Below are positions 11,185-52,477 of a DNA stretch of 64,000 bases, one piece after another. The notes below the pieces were generated by a model. The model did not search any database. It worked only from the letters and a program-made list of their open reading frames with translations, and was not told the origin of the DNA. The position numbers were made by a program, and so were the translations under genes. Each line of letters starts with the position of its first letter. Positions within the stretch are counted from its first letter, which is position 1. The stretch comes from Imbricaverruca yamaguchii (lineage: Eukaryota > Arthropoda > Thecostraca > Neoverrucidae), in contig JAOTOL010001342.1 of the NCBI GenBank assembly GCA_034440575.1, forward strand, positions 1 through 64,000. The letters are read 5' to 3'.

Positions 11185-12028
11185 GGTGGGGCCGCGTCCG
11201 ACCTGGGGACTGGCGGGGCCGCGTCCGACCTGGGGACTGGCGGGGCCGCGTCCGACCTGGGGAGCGGCGGGGCCGCGTCCGACCTGGGGAGCGGCGGGGC
11301 CGCGTCCGACCTGGGGAGCGGCGGGGCCGCGTCCGACCTGGGGAGCGGCGGGGCCGCGTCCGACCTGGGGAGCGGCGGGGCCGCGTCCGACCTGGGGAGC
11401 GGCGGGGCCGCGTCCGACCTGGGGAGCGGTGGGGCCGCGTCCGATCTGGGGAGCGGCGGGGCCGCGTCCGACCTGGGGAGCGGCGGGGCCGCGTCCGACC
11501 TGGGGACTGGCGGGGCCGCGTCCGACCTGGGGAGCGGCGGGGCCGCGTCCGACCTGGGGAGCGGCGGGGCCGCGTCCGACCTGGGGAGCGGCGGGGCCGC
11601 GTCCGACCTGGGGAGCGGCGGGGCCGCGTCCGACCTGGGGAGCGGCGGGGCCGCGTCCGACCTGGGGAGCGGCGGGGCCGCGTCCGACCTGGGGAGCGGC
11701 GGGGCCGCGTCCGACCTGGGGAGCGGTGGGGCCGCGTCCGACCTGGGGAGCGGTGGGGCCGCGTCCGATCTGGGGAGCGGCGGGGCCGCGTCCGACCTGG
11801 GGAGCGGCGGGGCCGCGTCCGATCTGGGGAGCGGCGGGGCCGCGTCCTACCTGGGGAGCGGCGGGGCCGCGTCCGATCTGGGGAGCGGCGGGGCCGCGTC
11901 CGATCTGGGGAGCGGCGGGGCTGCGTCCGACCTGGGGAGCGGCGGGGCCGCGTCCGACCTGGGGAGCGGTGGGGCCGCGTCCGACCTGGGGAGCGGCGGG
12001 GCCGCGTCCGACCTGGGGAGCGGCGCGC
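11185..12028. repeat. 27 bp minisatellite, about 31 copies
   Basis: The unit GGGGAGCGGCGGGGCCGCG + TCCGACCT repeats with very few substitutions (C/T in GACCT, GCGG/GTGG/CTGG). As 27 is divisible by three and the unit lacks stops in most frames, several long open stretches appear on both strands: GGAASDLGS nonamers in one + frame, and AGPRPTWGA or ERRGRVRPG in others. Equal openness of many frames argues against translation; intronic or intergenic satellite is the simplest reading. Confidence 0.95.
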
Positions 12029-12295
12029 GAACAACCCAGATTCGTCATTATAGGCAGTGTCCACTGCCTGCTGCAATCAGCTGGTTAAACCCAGTAACGA
12101 CCCAAGGCCGTGGCAATGTAACCACATCGACCGGAGCACCCGGCCTGCCTTGAGGCAGAGTAGGCTTGGGCAACTAGTTCGTTTACGTCTTGGCGCTTTG
12201 ACACTTCTGACGTACGGGCGACACACCCAGCACGGGCAAGTCACTTTGCGGATACTGACGCTGCGCAGGGTAAATGATGGATCAGGATGGAGGAG

Positions 12296-12500
<205 letters not shown>

Positions 12501-13497
12501 GTCTAGAAGCGTGTTGAACCACGGAGATCACTTGCGCCGTATTTGAAGCGCGTGGGTTTTGCGCGCAAGTTCAAAGCAAATGTACGTTTACGTTTAGAGC
12601 TTCGCGTTATTGTGTATATGACGCTATGTACTGAAAGGCGAGTGTGGGGGGGGAGTCTCCCAGGTGGTTGAGACGGTTTTAATCTCTCCAACAAAATGTT
12701 TTGTACTCTGAGGTGGGTGACGGTTGGAACGAGAGTTGATTTTCTTAGGGTGCCGGCACTAGCCTACCCTTGTCGAAGAGCATCGAGGGATCTTCACTGT
12801 GCAGGCAAGGAGAGACCGACGCCGACTGCTTCGTTGGTTGCCGCGTTTCAGTTGTAATTAAAACTAGTAGGCGAGTCCGGGCAAGATTAGTCTACTCCAT
12901 CACGAATGACCACAACCGCCCCTGGTTTTATTTGTTAGAACTAAACGTGCTTCATCGAGTTAAATTTAAGTTGCAAGTACAAGTTGCATGGAATCCACCA
13001 TTTGCACAGCATATTTTAGCCCGGCTGGGATGTCTGCACATAACGTTCCCAGATTAGCACTGCACATAACGTTCCCAGATTAGCCGCAAATTCAAGTTGG
13101 TTAAAGGAAAGATGCGCGGTGCACTGGTTTTCGGCTGTATTGTACAATCACACATTTTAGAGAGCTGGTATACCTTGCAATTCGCATTGACATGTCCGAT
13201 ATTATTTACACCAGAAGCGTGGGCGGAGTTTAAAAATGCCTGAACAGCTAGCGGTGGCCAGCGCTAGCAGCAAGCAGGACTGCTGGAAATACCAATTTAC
13301 TTGCCGAGCATGCTTAATTAGCCTTCTATACGGGAGTGGGGAGTGATGGGGACACACCACACCTCAGTATTTCACCCCTGACTAGCCCGAACCGCGATAG
13401 AGCTTCGCGAAGAAATCCGGTGGTTGCGAGCCATGAATCGATCTAAAGTGTACCTGCCTTGTGGCTGTGGTCAGCCTGTGACGGGGACTCCAACAGG
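12501..13497. other. Unassigned sequence
   Basis: A short direct duplication ACTGCACATAACGTTCCCAG-type repeat lies at about 13034-13085. No supported exon. Confidence 0.4.
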
Positions 13498-13815
13498 AAA
13501 GTACGGCCTGCCACTTACCAAGCCGGGTAAGCACGGTCTGCTGCTCACCAAGCCGGGGTCAGTACGGCCTGTTGCTTACCAAGCGGGGGAAGTGCGCACT
13601 GCTGTTTACCAAGCCGACCATGTACGGACTGTTCCTCTCTAAATCGCGGGAAATATGGTCTGCTGCTTGCCAAGTCGGGGAAGTGCGGCCTGTTGCTCAC
13701 CATGCAAGATAAGCATGACCTGCTGCTCATCGAGCAGGACAAGCACGGTATGCTGCTCACCAAGTCTGGTAAGTACGGTCGGCTGCTCACCAGGCCGGGC
13801 AATCATGGCCTGCTG
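13498..13815. repeat. Degenerate 30 bp minisatellite, about 10 copies
   Basis: Units of the form AAGTACGGCCTGCTGCTCAC + CAAGCCGGGT. In several copies the junction between units reads GGTAAGCAC or GGTAAGTAC, which resembles a splice donor. Copies are quite diverged. Confidence 0.85.
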
Positions 13816-13869
13816 CTGCGCATGGGGGCAAATACCAACCCCCGCTGCATGCGGAAGCTCTGGCCATAC

Positions 13870-14625
13870 AGTGGCAAGCCAGAAGCACCAGAGCCGGCCG
13901 CTCACTTGCCGAGTCCGTGCCTCTGATCATACAGTGCCAAGCCAGAAGCATCAGAGCCCTTCCCGCCGGCGCTCACTGGCCGAGTCCGTGCCTCTCACCA
14001 TACAGTGGCAAGCCAGAAGCACCAGAGCCCTCCCCGCCGGCCGCTCACTGGCCGAGTCCGTGCCTCTGACCATACAGTGGCAAGCCAGAAGCACCAGAGC
14101 CCTCCCCGCCGGCCGCTCACTGGCCGAGTCCGTGCCTCTGACCATACAGTGGCAAGCCAGAAGCACCAGAGCCCTTCCCGCCGGCCGCTCACTGGCCGAG
14201 TCCGTGCCTCTGACCATACAGTGGCAAGCCAGAAGCACCAGAGCCCTTCCCGCCGGCCGCTCACTGGCCGAGTCCGTGCCTCTCACCATACAGTGGCAAG
14301 CCAGAAGCACCAGAGCCCTTCCCGCCGGCCGCTCACTGGCCGAGTCCGTGCCTCTCACCATACAGTGGCAAGCCAGAAGCACCAGAGCCCTCCCCGCCGG
14401 CCGCTCACTGGCCGAGTCCGTGCCTCTCACCATACAGTGGCAAGCCAGAAGCACCAGAGCCCTTCCCGCCGGCCGCTCACTGGCCGAGTCCGTGCCTCTC
14501 ACCATACAGTGGCAAGCCAGAAGCACCAGAGCCCTCCCCGCCGGCCGCTCACTGGCCAAGTCCGTGCCTCTCACCATACAGTGGCAAGCCAGAAGCACCA
14601 GAGCCGGCCGCCCACTGGCCGAGTC
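13870..14625. repeat. 72 bp minisatellite, about 10 copies
   Basis: The unit contains CCATACAGTGGCAAGCCAG, AAGCACCAGAGCCC, CCGCCGGCCGCTCACTGGCC and GAGTCCGTGCCTC. The step is exactly 72 bp (for example 14001 to 14073). Being a multiple of three, it creates long open stretches on both strands (24-residue periods). Each unit has an acceptor-like ACCATACAG. Confidence 0.94.
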
Positions 14626-14810
14626 CGTGCCGGCCATAGCCGAGCGCACGGTGGAGGCAGCGGCCGGCACCGGCCGATACGTCACCATGGACCGACCATC
14701 TGCGTCAGTTCCACTGACTGACGACCTGCTCGCCGACCGTCCGACCGTCGCCGGCGCTATCAATAGCCGAAGTAACCTGATGCCAAAGCAGCATCGGACG
14801 CCCGAGGCAG

Positions 14811-14980
14811 CGCGACGAGCACGGCGTGTTTGCCTTCGGCAATGGCATCACCGTGATGTCACACTTCCCCGAGGCAGGCAAACTGACGCTCGCCGTGGCC
14901 ACACAGCACCGAACCGCTCCAGTCGACACCAAGACCAAAAAGGCTGGCGATTTTACATATTACGACGCCACAGTTGAGGC
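14811..14980 (+). CDS. Exon of unrecognised gene (internal, extracellular-like)
   Basis: The segment reads as ordinary protein, RDEHGVFAFGNGITVMSH then FPEAGKLTLAVATQHR and KKAGDFTYYDATVE, quite unlike the surrounding repeats. It follows a GAGGCAG acceptor-like site. A frame-2 coding-like stretch just upstream (14640-14770, RYVTMDRPSASVPLTDDLL) may belong to the same exon through a frame break. The exon end is set at a GTAGAC donor at 14981, just before an in-frame TAG, because the next exon then joins in phase (phase 2). Alternating hydrophobic residues suggest beta strands. I recognise no family. Confidence 0.4.
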
Positions 14981-15071
14981 GTAGACTGGTGGACTAGCAG
15001 TATATGTAGAGCCACCGGCATTCCACCGCAGGCCGGCCGGCGTGTTTTCCTGCATGGTGGCGTGCACAAAG

Positions 15072-15164
15072 CAACGCCTCCACGGTGCTGGTACTGAGCA
15101 TGAGCCAGGGCGCCGCTCACATCAAGGAAGGTGTGCGGCGGGAGTTGACGTACGCCACCGGGCA
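15072..15164 (+). CDS. Next exon of the same unrecognised gene
   Basis: After a CACAAAG acceptor the sequence reads NASTVLVLSMSQGAAHIKEG then VRRELTYATG and ends at a GTAACT donor (15165). Phase 2 of the preceding exon plus one base here restores an Ala codon, giving a continuous product across the 91 bp intron (14981-15071). NAS is a possible N-glycosylation site. If the donor is not used, an in-frame TAA follows one codon later, so this could also be the last exon. Function unknown. Confidence 0.38.
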
Positions 15165-15261
15165 GTAACTGGTGCGTCCTCGACTGGTGGAGGGCGTCGC
15201 CAGGCTGGTCTGACCCAGCAGCAGCACTCTGTCGGCCCTGGCGTGTCGGCAATCAAGCGCC

Positions 15262-15952
15262 AGCGGCGTGATCTGCCCCAGCGGCCGCGGCGTGACCTGC
15301 CCCAGCGGCAGCGGCGTGACCTGCCCCAGCGGCGTGACCAGCCCCAGTGGCGTGACCTGCCCCATTGGCCGCGGCGTGACCTGCCCCGGCGGCGAGACCA
15401 GCCCCAGCGCCAGCGGCGTGACCTGCCCCAGGGCCGCGGCGTGATCTGCCCCAGCGGCAGCGGCATGGCCTGCCACAGCAGCAGCGGCGTGACCTGCCAG
15501 AGCGGCGTGACCTGCCCCAGCGGCATGACCTGCCCCAGCGGCAGCGGCATGGCCTGCCACAGCGGCAGCGGCGTGACCTGCCCCAGCGGCGTGACCTGCC
15601 CCAGCGGCAGCGGCATGACCTGCCCCAGCGGCAGCGGCGTGACCTGCCCCAGCGGCGTGACCTGCCCCAGCGCCAGCGGCGTGGCCTGCCACAGCAGCAG
15701 CGGCGTGACCTGCCGCCAGCGGCATGACCTGCCCCAGCGGCCAGCGGCATGGCCTGCCCCAGCAGCAGCGGCGTGGCCTGCCCACAGCAGCAGCGGCATG
15801 GCCTGCCACAGCAGCAGCGGCGTGACCTGCCCCAGCGGCATGACCTGCCCCAGCGGCAGCGGCATGGCCTGCCACAGCAGCAGCGGCGTGACCTGCCAGA
15901 GCGGCGTGACCTGCCCCAGCGGCAGCGGCATGGCCTGCCAGAGCGGCGTGAC
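15262..15952. repeat. 18/24 bp minisatellite (left part)
   Basis: Tandem AGCGGCGTGACCTGCCCC units, often with an extra AGCGGC or with GGCATG and CAGCAGCAGC variants. Many frames stay open in both directions, so translated products are artefacts. The array is interrupted by a LINE and resumes at 17334. Confidence 0.93.
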
Positions 15953-17333
15953 TTTGTATTGTATTCCTTGTATTGGTACCAAGAGACACTCAGCATCAAA
16001 TGTCAAAAACGCTAAAAAAATGGGGTGGGACAGGAGGCTACTGAAACATTAAGAAACACACGCATACAATACTCAAACATTCTCACGTACAGCACTTCTC
16101 AGCGCCTCCTTCAGCTTAAACTTAAAAGCCCGTCGCATATTCTCGGCCCTAACTTCATCGGGGAAACTGTTCCAAAGAACTGCAGCACGGTACATAAAAG
16201 AGCGTTGCGCAAAAGAAGTTTTCAGACGTGGGCGCTCTACTGAAAACGGTGTTGATCGCGTAGATCGAGAGCTGACATCACTTCTCAATGTCACAAGATC
16301 ACGCAGGGTTTTAGGTGCTCCCGAGTGATGCACTGCAAGACGAACCAGTGAGCAATCCCTAATGTCGACAAAGCGTTGAAAGCTAGGCCAGCCCAACCGC
16401 TCGATAACATGCGATATATGGCCATAGCGAGAGGTCCTAGTTATGATCCTAGCCGCCCTCATTATGACTTTTTGGATTCGCACGCGTTCGGTGTCACATG
16501 CAGCAGACCAGATTGAGCAACAGTACATTACATGGGGGAAAACCAGTGCAAGCACTAACTTCGACAGCGTTTCTTCAGTAAGAGAACGTATATGCCTGGC
16601 TAGAGGAAAGATAATGCGGTTGCATTTCCTAGCAATATCGCCAATTTGTTCACTCCATGTTAACGATTCGTCCATGGTCACGCCCAGGTTCTTGATAGAT
16701 GAGACACATGAAATATCCGATCCAAGAACAGAGAGGCTGATGCTAGGTAGCCGCGCGATCATCTGGCGAGGACCAAAAATCACAAATTGCGTTTTAGATG
16801 GGCTGAGCTTGAGAAGATTTACACGGTACCACGAGCTCATAGTTTCCAAGCACGATTCGAGACGACGTTTTGCATACATTATGTCCTCCAATTTCGATGA
16901 CAACATCGCCTGTGTGTCGTCAGCGTAAGCAACGACTTTAAAGACATAACTTATGTGTGAGAGAAGATCATTTGTGTACAACAAAAACAAAATTGGACCG
17001 CACAAACTTCCTTGTGGAACACCACAGGATACGTTGCATACAAGTTTTCCGGGCCTAACTACCTGTCTGCGATTTGAAAGGTAAGATCTAAACCAAGAGC
17101 TGTCGATGCCGTACCACTCTAATTTGGTTAAGAGTCGGCTACGAGACACACAATCGAAGGCATTAGACAAATCTACTGATGCCTTTCGATGCAATTTGTG
17201 ATATAAGCTACTACATCAGCAAGGGCAGTTTCAGTAGAGTGAAGTGGTCGATAGGCATGTTGCGAGTTGTTAAGAAGACAATTTCGGTGGAGATACGCAG
17301 TGAGCTGGTTGACTACTATCTTCTCGCACAGTT
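15953..17333 (-). mobile_element. 5'-truncated LINE inserted in minisatellite
   Basis: Minus strand. The insertion splits the GTGACCTGCCCC minisatellite, which continues on both sides. Its 3' end is at the left (about 15953-16020), where the minus strand ends in AATACAATAC-like tail repeats. The 5' truncation is near 17333, within the RT fingers. No clear target duplication was seen, because both flanks are repeats. Confidence 0.8.
16073..17194 (-). pseudogene. LINE reverse transcriptase, C-terminal two thirds
   Basis: A long open frame with palm motif A (VDLSNAFDCV), GVPQGSLCGPILFLLYTNDL, motif C AYADDTQ, then SSIKNLGVTMD, the thumb, and a C-terminal region ending ALRSAVRENV. Upstream (17195-17333) the frame is broken: LCEKIVVNQLTAYLHRN and QHAYRPLHSTETAL are in another frame, with a few residues missing before motif A. 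The catalytic YADD is intact, but the element lacks endonuclease and N-terminal fingers and cannot move by itself. Confidence 0.85.
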
Positions 17334-17400
17334 TTGACCTGCCCGAACGGCGTGACCAGCCCCAGTGGCGTGACCTGCCCCAGTGGCGTGAACTGCCCGG
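17334..17400. repeat. 18 bp minisatellite (right part, after LINE)
   Basis: Three to four GGCGTGACCTGCCCCAGT-type units, the same family as 15262-15952, continuing to the right of the LINE insertion. Confidence 0.85.
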
Positions 17401-18540
17401 GCACGGGGCTGTCGACCTGTTGTGACGCGTCCCTCGCGTCCTGGCCTTATCAGCCCCCCGCTCTCCACCCCAACCCCACCTGCACGTCTCTCCGTCGTGA
17501 GGGTGGCTGTCGGAGCTCGGGCGTGCCGTTTTGTCTTACTTTTTTTTCCGGCCTGCTCTGTTCGGAATTCTTAGGGTTCGAGCCAGCCTCTTCTTGTGTC
17601 ATTTGAAGTTGCAAGGAGCTGCCCAATGTCGGTGAGGGTTATTGACCTTACGTGCTCAGGACTCGGCGGTAGGTTTTTGTGACTATAACACAATACTTGC
17701 ATTTCTTTGAAGTTACTTTTCCACATACATATATGGGCGTGAAGCCTAACATTGCAACAATGATGAAATACCATGTGGGGCCTTGTATGTCAAGGCCATA
17801 TGGCGAGTGGGAACGATCAAAGATCCACCTAGCTATGTTTGATTACCCAAACATTCGCCCGCACACAATGATGAATTTTAGCTCCGTATTACTCACATGA
17901 GTGCACTTTTAGAGCTGGTTTAGTCCAAATTCGCCTCACATGCCCTCAAGAATGACGTCATATCTGAGTGGCCTGACAAGACCTGAATTTGATTATGGCA
18001 TCCGAAAACGCAGCACAGGTATGCGTCATTAGCTTTTCAAAATTCCACAGCGTTACCACAAGCGGATGGGCGCCCACGGGCTAGACAACTGAATGAGGGT
18101 GACATCGGCCCCCCATCTCGGTGGGCGAGTGTGAAAGTTGTGCCGTTGGATAACATTCCGCGGCCTGTTGGTGGGCCCATGAGCTTCACGATGATTCCTG
18201 GATAGCGTACACGTCGGTTCTGGAAACCCACACCGACACAATGGAAAATCCCCTCAATTTGGATTAAAGGTGGGAAAACACCACAAACGTGACGCGCTTT
18301 AATCTAGATGAAGGTTCATATTGTCATAAACATAAGCTATAACGTCACCGATAGGTGGCTAGAGTGGCGTTATATTGCGAGCCTACCTAATTGAGTAGAA
18401 GCAATGTCTCTCTACTTGGCATGCAACATAAGTAGCAGCACAGTGCCAATATCGCAGGGTGCTGGCATTCCCAGTAGGCTCTGCGCAATGTGTACGCTGT
18501 AACGATGCGCTGTGCGCACTTACGCTGCGTTTTTTTTCAG
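17401..18540. other. Unassigned sequence upstream of the EMI-FAS1 gene
   Basis: No supported exon. The last bases before 18541 form a polypyrimidine tract followed by CAG, the likely acceptor of the first resolved exon. A signal-peptide exon and promoter must lie further upstream but were not identified. Confidence 0.4.
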
Positions 18541-47898
<29,358 letters not shown>

Positions 47899-48899
47899 GT
47901 GAGACTCGCGCCGCCGCCGCGCCGCCGCGCCGCCCGGCGATGCTGTGCCGCAACGCTTTCCGGCGGGTAGTACGTGGCGCTCTGGAGCGGATACGGGGGG
48001 CGCTGGGGTATGTGCCCCCTTCCCCCATGAGAAATGTGACGATCTGACCGTCGGTAGAACGCGTCCCTTTAGCAGAGCTTAACTGCCCCTCCCCCTTTCA
48101 CTTCCCGCCGAGGGGATTTTTCAGCTGAAGACGCCTCTGAGGCGATTAACGGTATCTCTGTCGTATGCTGCAGTGCATCTCTTCACCGCTCAGCGAATTT
48201 TTCACCGGAAACACTCGTCCAGAAACTTTTGCATTGGCGTCCCTCCGAGGAAAAGCGACGCCACCTTAGACGAGTGTCCTTTTCCCATGAAGATGTCTGA
48301 ATCCTCCCCTGAAAGAGCTTTCATGGTTCCAGGTAGGCTAGTCGGACTCGGCTGAAATGAAATTTGCGAGGCTCAGTTCATCTTATGTCAGCTGAGCTCG
48401 ACCTTTCTCAACGCCTTGTTCATCTCATTTCAGCGAGACTCGTTAGATTATTTGTTTGTTGAGAATGCTCTGAGGTGTTCCCCACGAGGACCCGAGCAAG
48501 TGCTGTAGGCGCTACCACAATGCTGACTTTATATATTTTGTATTCCCCTACCCATTAATAGGTAGGCAGGAGTGCCCTTCAATACCCGTGTGACCTAATT
48601 GCGTTCAATTCCAAGGGTGAGAAGTAGGTCGTCGTTAGCAAATCAAGACAGGCCACACCATCCCCGCTCCTGTTTCTTGCTGGACAGATCCCGCCACCAG
48701 ATATTAGTAAAAGATGTTCCTGAAGCCCTCTTAGACAATTAGCAATGCTAGTAACGTCTTCGAGGGCTCCAGGAAAATAACTGCCATAGGTGTTAATGGG
48801 GAAAGATTACAAAATCATAATCTTGAACATGCATCTCCTAAACTACTATTACACTAAGGAAAAATGACGAACCAAGTATGAAGAAGAAGAAAGAAAAGA
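47899..48899. other. Intron sequence, unassigned
   Basis: The stretch 48060-48330 resembles the degenerate repeat at 33170 and 38140. An exon-like open segment at 48173-48333 does not fit FAS1. Confidence 0.4.
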
Positions 48900-48984
48900 A
48901 AAGATGATTCTTAAACGAAAATATCCGAATGATACCAGATCGGCATGCATAGCACATTAGCATTACCAACATTCATTGAAAAAG

Positions 48985-50590
48985 TTCATATTTTCCAGTA
49001 ATGCATCGCCTGATATATTTCTTCAAGATGATTTTACTCCTAGGTACATCGTCAATCCTGTGGAAGTGAGAGCAGATTATTTTATTCCAAGCTTTTGGTG
49101 CAATAAAGGGTAATGAAAACATTCTATAATTGATATCAGAAAAGGGTATTTGAAAGTGTTGTCTAACTCTGAGGCCACCTTGTTAATGAAGTTGAAACAT
49201 ATTAGAAAGAGGTGCTGTTAATGATTGATTTAGAAAACCTAGGATGATGTAAATACATTGCTCATCAACTATGTCCATAAACTTTAGAACTCTATGTTTA
49301 ATAAACAATTCATCTGTATGGTATAAGTAAGTTTCTTATCAACAATCCTAATAACACGCTTCTGCAGCTTAATAATCCTGTCGAGCTTAGAGTGGTACGT
49401 ACTTCCCCAGACAACAGCACAGTAATTTAGATATGGCAATATTAAAGAATTATACAGAAGAAGGAATTCACAAGTTGATAAAAAGTACCTAGACTTTCCT
49501 ATAATTCCGATATTCCTGCTAAGTTTTGAAAAGATGGCAGTTATATGGCTTTTCCATGTCATGTCTTCATCAATAGTTACGCCTAAATATTATATACAGC
49601 TATGCCTTGTAATATTGGAAATATTTATTTTCACATGTAGGTCATCACATGATTTCCAGGAAATTTTTTGTTGGTATTCATTCTTCTCAGCATTAATAGA
49701 TAATCTGTTGGTATGAAACCATGCAATAATTTTTGGTATTGCCTCATTTACTTTACTTTGTAATTTAGAATGATCATTAGCTGTAATAGTTACGGCAGTG
49801 TCGTCTGCAAATAGATAAAAGTTAGCCAAATTGGAAACATTGCAGAGGTCGTTAATGTATAGAGTAAATAGCAGAGGTCCAATAATCGAACCTTGAGGAA
49901 CACCTTTTGTGATATGTAATGGTTGGGAGATGGTGTCATGTATCTTGGTTCTTTGAGATCTATTTGATAGGTATGAGGTTAAGGGTTTATATATACTTCC
50001 TCTAAAGCCCATAAAGTTCAATTTTTGTAACAAAATGCTTATGCTCACGGTGTCAAAAGCTTTTCAAAATATAGACACAGAGTACAAACTAATTTATTAT
50101 TTACAAGAGATTTAGTTACTTCGTTATGCATCATAGCAATTGGCATGTATGCGCTGTGTTTTTTTCTGAAACCAAATTGCAATGGGTGCATGATATTATT
50201 TTCATTTAGAAATGATGATACGCAGAGGTGTATTAATCTTTCCAGCACTTTCGAAAATACTGGTAGCAAAGAGATTGGCCTATAATTAGTAAATTTGTTA
50301 TTTTCCCCTGATTTATATGCAGGAATTATAACTGCAGATTTTAATATATCAGGGAATATTGTAGTGTTCAGACAAAGATTAGAGAAATATGTGTGATGTT
50401 GCAAAACACTTTTATATGTTCCAATCAAAATTTGTGTGCTAATTTTATCCACACCTCCAACAGGGTTTAAAGACTTAATAATGTCGTCAATTTGAGCATC
50501 ATTAACAGAAGGAATATTGTTAATGCTTGCATAATTAGGCTGTGTAAGATAATATAATGGACTGATGTGTGTTGCAGGTACATTTTCCAC
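48985..50590 (-). pseudogene. LINE reverse transcriptase, frame-broken
   Basis: First part: KSAVIIPAYKSGENNKFTNY, RPISLLPVFSKVLE, QFGFRKKHSA. A frame shift and stop fall exactly in palm motif A near 50060 (KAFDTV survives in another frame). Then KGVPQGSIIGPLLFTLYIND, YLFADDTAV (motif C intact), a broken segment around 49590, MTWKSHI, LPYLNYCAVVWG and a C-terminal FSLPFIAPKAWNKI segment. Not functional as it stands. Confidence 0.82.
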
Positions 50591-50854
50591 CTCACTACCT
50601 ATCGTTGAAAAAATGTATTAAATTTATCAGGCATTTGTTGATTTACACAGATAGCCCTAGAGTCACCAACAAAGCACATTGGAGGAACTGTTTGTAATTC
50701 ATTCTTGTTTATAATTCCAATAAAAAACTTCCATGTTTTTTGCCATCACCTTTGCTATCCTGAAATGCCCTCTTGTAATATAACCGTTTCGCATCCCTAA
50801 GCACATGACAAAGCATGTTCCTCTACATTTTGTATTTATTTTTATTCAGTCAAA

Positions 50855-51909
50855 TTATGTTCCTAATATATTTTGCATATAGTTTATTTTTGCATTTATT
50901 GAACACAGAAGTGCAGGGGTTCCCGATGGTTTAATTGGATTCTTTCTTCTACTGGGTGTAAAAGTTTTAAATAATTTGTTAATACCTGTTTCATATGCCT
51001 TAATAAGTTTCTTACATGCATGATTAGCATCAGTCTTATCTTGAAAGGCTTCCAAGGTACTAATGAGGTGATCATTTAATTCACTTATTTTATTCTTATC
51101 AAAGACTGTCACTGAATGTCTTGTTATAATTGTGCTTTTAATTAAGGACAGATTAAGAAAAACTGGAAAATGATCTGATAAATCATGAAGTAGAATTCCT
51201 GAATTGTTCAAGACATTAACATCATTTATAAATATATTATCCAAAAGGGCATCAGAATTATCACAAATCCGGGTCGCTTTCGAGATGGTTGGGAAAAATC
51301 CATAGGAATTTGACATATTCATGAAAATAAGTGTAGGTTTATCAGTGATATTTCGAAAGATTGTAATTGAAGTCCCCTGCTATGACACATGTACATTTAT
51401 TGTTTTCCAAAGAGTCAATAATTTTTTTTCTCCTCCAAGTGGTCCATAAATAAACTGTGGCTCAGGCTTGGAGGTCTATAGATTTCACCCACTAGGAATC
51501 TCTTCGCTGGTACACCCAACTTCATTTTGATTTCCAGAAAACTTGTCTCAAAATGATCACTCTCCAGGTCTTTTCTTTCCTTAGCCTCATATCTATTACT
51601 TACATATATTGCTGTACCTCCACCTTCACCTTCTTTTCTACTAGGTGCAACGATATTATAATGTTTTGAACTAAAGTATTGTTCCACATCTTTCTTTAAC
51701 CACGTCTCTGACACACAAATAACTGACCAATCAACTTCAAAATTTGCTAGAAAATTAATAACATGAAATTTATTCTTGATGGACCTTGCATTGGTATGAA
51801 GTATTGAGAACCCAGCATTCAAGTTAAGTGGTTGAGATAAGAAATACTTACCACTCAAATCATTCCCTAGTAACTCCGATGTAGCTCCTTCAAGTGTGAG
51901 CCCACTCAT
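50855..51909 (-). pseudogene. LINE endonuclease, frame-broken
   Basis: The first part (51909-51415) has SILHTNARSIKNKF, CVSETWL with the catalytic acid, GGGTAIYVSN and LVGEIYRPPS. The second part (51322-50855) has NSDALLDNIFI and LSDHFPVFL (the SDH signature), then the basic linker toward the RT. A gap of about 90 bp with broken frame separates the parts. Confidence 0.82.
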
Positions 51910-52477
51910 TACTTAGGGAAAGAGCCAACTGGAAATGGTGATTGATTCTGGAAATGGAAAACTTGCAATAATAATTGTGCATGAACCTTGAACTGGAACA
52001 CAAAAATTGACAATGAATGATCGGAAAGTAAAATGGAAAAAGGAAATTAGAGATGAAGCTTACACAATTAAGAAGCATAGTTTGACAAACAAATCTAGAT
52101 AGTTTTATGCCTAGATAAGATGATAGAGGAGCAAGGATTCTATCGCAAGTGAAAGGAACACTTGCCAGGGCCATGTGTGGGAAGTTATCAACTATCTCTG
52201 CAGCAGTAAACTTCAGGAACACCAGTTGTCTGCGACACCCCTCCCTCCCCAGGCAGCAATTTACAATTTAATGACAATAACATCACCAGGCAGCATGCTC
52301 TCTCATATGTCAACATGATGGTAGATTATCACATGTTCAATGTTCAAAACAAAAAAAAACAAAAATCAGATTGAATTGATTATAAGCAATCCAGCAATAC
52401 TAGTTGCCTTCAGTGGTTTGCCAAGAACATCAACTCATGATGGTCATATATGTAGGGAAGGTCCTTGCTCCCTTAAT

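Larger units (their letters stand above)
48900..52230 (-). mobile_element. Near-complete non-LTR retrotransposon (EN + RT), inactive
   Basis: Minus strand; 5' side to the right near 52230, 3' side near 48900 with a TTCTTTTC-type pyrimidine stretch. Domains in order: leader, endonuclease (51909-50855), RT (50590-49590), C-terminal part (49562-48985). All parts are in place, but several frame shifts and stops separate them. AT-rich compared with the flanking host exons. It sits in the intron downstream of the last resolved FAS1 exon. Exact ends and target duplication were not determined. Confidence 0.83.

Noticed and set aside
11138..12153. Several 300-380 residue open frames on both strands
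   Set aside because: They arise from the 27 bp satellite; openness in at least four frames at once is expected from the repeat and is not evidence of coding.
12770..13057. Small + strand gene
   Set aside because: No motif, no splice or start context; could be chance in mixed-composition sequence.
15042..16052. CPSGSGVTCPSG-rich open frame
   Set aside because: Generated by the 18/24 bp satellite; its first part overlaps the better-supported exon at 15072-15164 in another frame.
48173..48333. Further FAS1 exon after 47898
   Set aside because: It has acceptor- and donor-like borders but the translation has no FAS1 motif and the sequence resembles a dispersed repeat.
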